The translations under genes were made by a program, and so were the position numbers. Positions 62,344-64,000 of a stretch of DNA of 64,000 bases are shown here, one piece after another. The DNA lies in contig CM056376.1 of NCBI GenBank assembly GCA_029718625.1, forward strand, positions 23,588,841 through 23,652,840. The letters are read 5' to 3'. The stretch is from Synaphobranchus kaupii. Lineage: Eukaryota; Chordata; Actinopteri; Anguilliformes; Synaphobranchidae. How positions within the stretch are numbered: position 1 is the stretch's first letter; each line of letters begins with the position of its first letter. The notes beneath the pieces were generated by a model, which saw nothing but the letters and a program-made list of their open reading frames with translations, was not told the origin of the DNA and searched no databases.

Positions 62344-63251
62344 TAGATCCTTTCCAAAAAATTAGAATATCATGGAAAAGTTTTTTTTTTTCCATAATTC
62401 CATTCAAAATGTGAAGCTTTCATAGATTATAGATTCATTACACACAAAGTGAAATATTTCTAGCCTTTATTATCATAATTTTGTCTTACAGCTCCAGATA
62501 TCCCCCAAAACAGTATTTCAAGAAATTAGAATAGTGTGTCGAAAATCAGCATTTACTTCAGTTATTTCAGAGAATGAGTGAAGTGGCTTGACTCGAGGAA
62601 TCCGACAGTTGAAGCCCATGTCCCGGATACGTCTGTACGTGGTGGTTTTTGAAGCACTGACTCCAGCCTCAGTCCACTCCCTCTGCATCTCCGCCAAATT
62701 TTGGAATCGTCTTTGCTTGACAATCCGCTGAAGCCTACGGTCATCTCTTTTGCTTGTGCACCTTCTCCTGCCACATTTTTCCCTTCCACTAAACTTTCTA
62801 TTGATATGCTTGGACACTGCACTCTGTGAACAGCCAGCCTCCTTAGCGATGACCTTTTGTGGCTTACCCATCTTCTGGAGGGTGTCAATGATGGTCTTCT
62901 GGCCAATTGTCAAGTCTGCAGTCTTCCCCATACTGAACCAAACTGAGATAAACTTTGCAGGTGTTTTGAGTAAATTAGATGATAGTGTGACACTCAGTCT
63001 AAAACATTCATTCTCTGAAATAACTGAAGTGAATGCTGATTTTCGACACACTATTCTAATTTCTTGAAATACTGTTTTGGGGGGTTTTCTGGAGCTGTAA
63101 GCCAAAATTATGAAAAATGAAACAAATAAAGGCTAGAAATATTTCACTTTGTGTGTAATGAATCTATAATCTATGAAAGTTTCACTTTTTGAATGGAATT
63201 ATGGAAAAAAAAAACTTTTCCATGATATTCTAATTTTTTGGAAAGGATCTG
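62344..63251 (-). mobile_element. Tc1-like transposon, deletion derivative with about 235-bp terminal inverted repeats
   Basis: Ends TAGATCCTTTCCAAAAAATT (left) and its inverse AATTTTTTGGAAAGGATCTG (right) are next to TA. The arms run about 62344-62578 and 63008-63251. The copy is 0.9 kb, about half the usual length. The deletion joins the coding region directly to the inner edge of the left arm (about 62578), so the catalytic two-thirds of the transposase is gone. Confidence 0.9.
62518..62931 (-). CDS. N-terminal Tc1-like transposase fragment (DNA-binding domain only)
   Basis: An open frame of 137 codons starts MGKTADLTIGQKTIIDTLQK. It encodes the first helix-turn-helix (PQKVIAKEAGCSQSAVSKHI), the linker with basic residues (GREKCGRRRCTSKRDDRRL) and the second helix-turn-helix (WTEAGVSASKTTTYRRIRDMG). 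It ends after VKPLHSF by running into terminal-repeat sequence. The DDE catalytic domain is absent. With no internal stops, the fragment could in principle make a DNA-binding protein; expression is unknown. Confidence 0.75.
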   Translation of the reverse strand: MGKTADLTIGQKTIIDTLQKMGKPQKVIAKEAGCSQSAVSKHINRKFSGREKCGRRRCTSKRDDRRLQRIVKQRRFQNLAEMQREWTEAGVSASKTTTYRRIRDMGFNCRIPRVKPLHSFSEITEVNADFRHTILIS

Positions 63252-64000
63252 TAAATAAAGGCATTGTTCTTTCACTTCAGTATTGATAGCGTGGCTAAAG
63301 CCATTAAAAGTACTGCAATGGCGCCCTCTGCTAACCATTTATGAGTACTACACCCTCTGTCCGCATACAGTTTTCTCATTATTGCACAGCCGTCATTGTT
63401 ATCCAAAACAAATAGAATGTGAAATAATCCTTTACTCCCTCGATCTGCTGTTGCAAATTAAATTGAATGAGGTCAGATGGAATAGATTGTAATACTTGTT
63501 CAATTTTTTTTGCATAAATATATTTTTTTTTACATTCATAATAAGTAAGCTAAAATCTATGACTGGCAAAGTGTAATTGCTCAAAAGTGTCACTTTCTTT
63601 TATAAAATGGTAAAAGCAGCAAATTGGTTAATAACAAAATGGTAATAACAGCAACTTCTCGTTCACTGACCCATTAACAGAATACAAGAAAAGAGTGTTG
63701 CAGTGTTGCAATAATCAGGAGTCAGGACACATCGTCACATTACTATATACTCAATAGATGTGTAATGGGGTGGAGAGAGAGAGGTCCCAGAGAACGTATG
63801 CTTCCACAAGCCTCAGTTCTCTTTCCTGTCAGCTCTTTCCTTGCCGGTGTTAAATTGACAGCTACCTTTTTGGAAAGTGCACATTTTATTTAAAAAATCT
63901 TCCAAGCCAACAAAAATAGGCTAGGGATGACAAGACCCGACCCTCTCCCCTCAAGCAGCAAACTTGGGAAGAGCAGATAATATGAAGGCTACAATCTGGG

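Larger units (their letters stand above)
60241..64000. other. Region upstream of lgi3
   Basis: No host coding exon recognised. It contains a GC-rich patch (60240-60300), a GA run (about 61446-61480), a SINE core (61863-61915) and a Tc1-like deletion derivative (62344-63251). The last 750 bases are AT-rich with nothing I can assign. Confidence 0.6.

Overview
This window is vertebrate nuclear DNA, almost certainly from a ray-finned (teleost) fish. The genes are split by GT-AG introns. The spacers carry teleost-type DNA transposons (Tc1-like, hAT, Harbinger-like), a tRNA-derived SINE, SINE 3-prime cores and long CA microsatellites. I cannot name the species from sequence alone.

Four protein-coding genes lie head to tail on the minus strand. 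From left to right they are slc25a37 (mitoferrin-1; coding 2820-13463), entpd4 (Golgi/lysosomal nucleoside diphosphatase; 24139-31897), chmp7 (ESCRT-III protein; 34699-39524) and lgi3 (secreted leucine-rich/EPTP protein; 46103-59686). I assembled all of them exon by exon. Splice phases close perfectly for entpd4 (12 exons, 620 aa), chmp7 (10 exons, 465 aa) and lgi3 (9 exons, 552 aa). slc25a37 (4 exons) has one extra base in a homopolymer in exon 2. The set matches human 8p21 (SLC25A37, ENTPD4, CHMP7, LGI3) rather than the paralogous 10q24 region (SLC25A28, ENTPD7, LGI1). It is conserved synteny, not an operon: the proteins act in mitochondrial iron import, Golgi/lysosome nucleotide hydrolysis, membrane remodelling and synaptic signalling.

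Region by region: 1-2.8 kb is the 3-prime flank of slc25a37. 4.2-13.3 kb is its large first intron, with a SINE and minisatellites. 13.5-24.1 kb is intergenic, with several transposon remnants. 24.1-33.2 kb is entpd4, whose intron 8 holds a foldback transposon with a THAP-domain exon. 33.2-34.4 kb is a short spacer with a hairpin. 34.4-40.3 kb is chmp7. 40.3-46.1 kb is a spacer with repeats. 46.1-59.7 kb is lgi3, whose introns hold several small transposons. 59.7-64 kb is upstream DNA with a Tc1-like deletion derivative.

The most unusual signals are two very small insertions (87 bp and 168 bp). Each is flanked by a perfect 14-15 bp target duplication and each carries a hammerhead-ribozyme-like core. 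They look like tiny Penelope-type retrotransposon or retrozyme units. Next in interest are the TTAA-flanked, Kolobok-like element with an almost open THAP reading frame, and a hidden tenth chmp7 exon that restores a mammal-like C-terminus.
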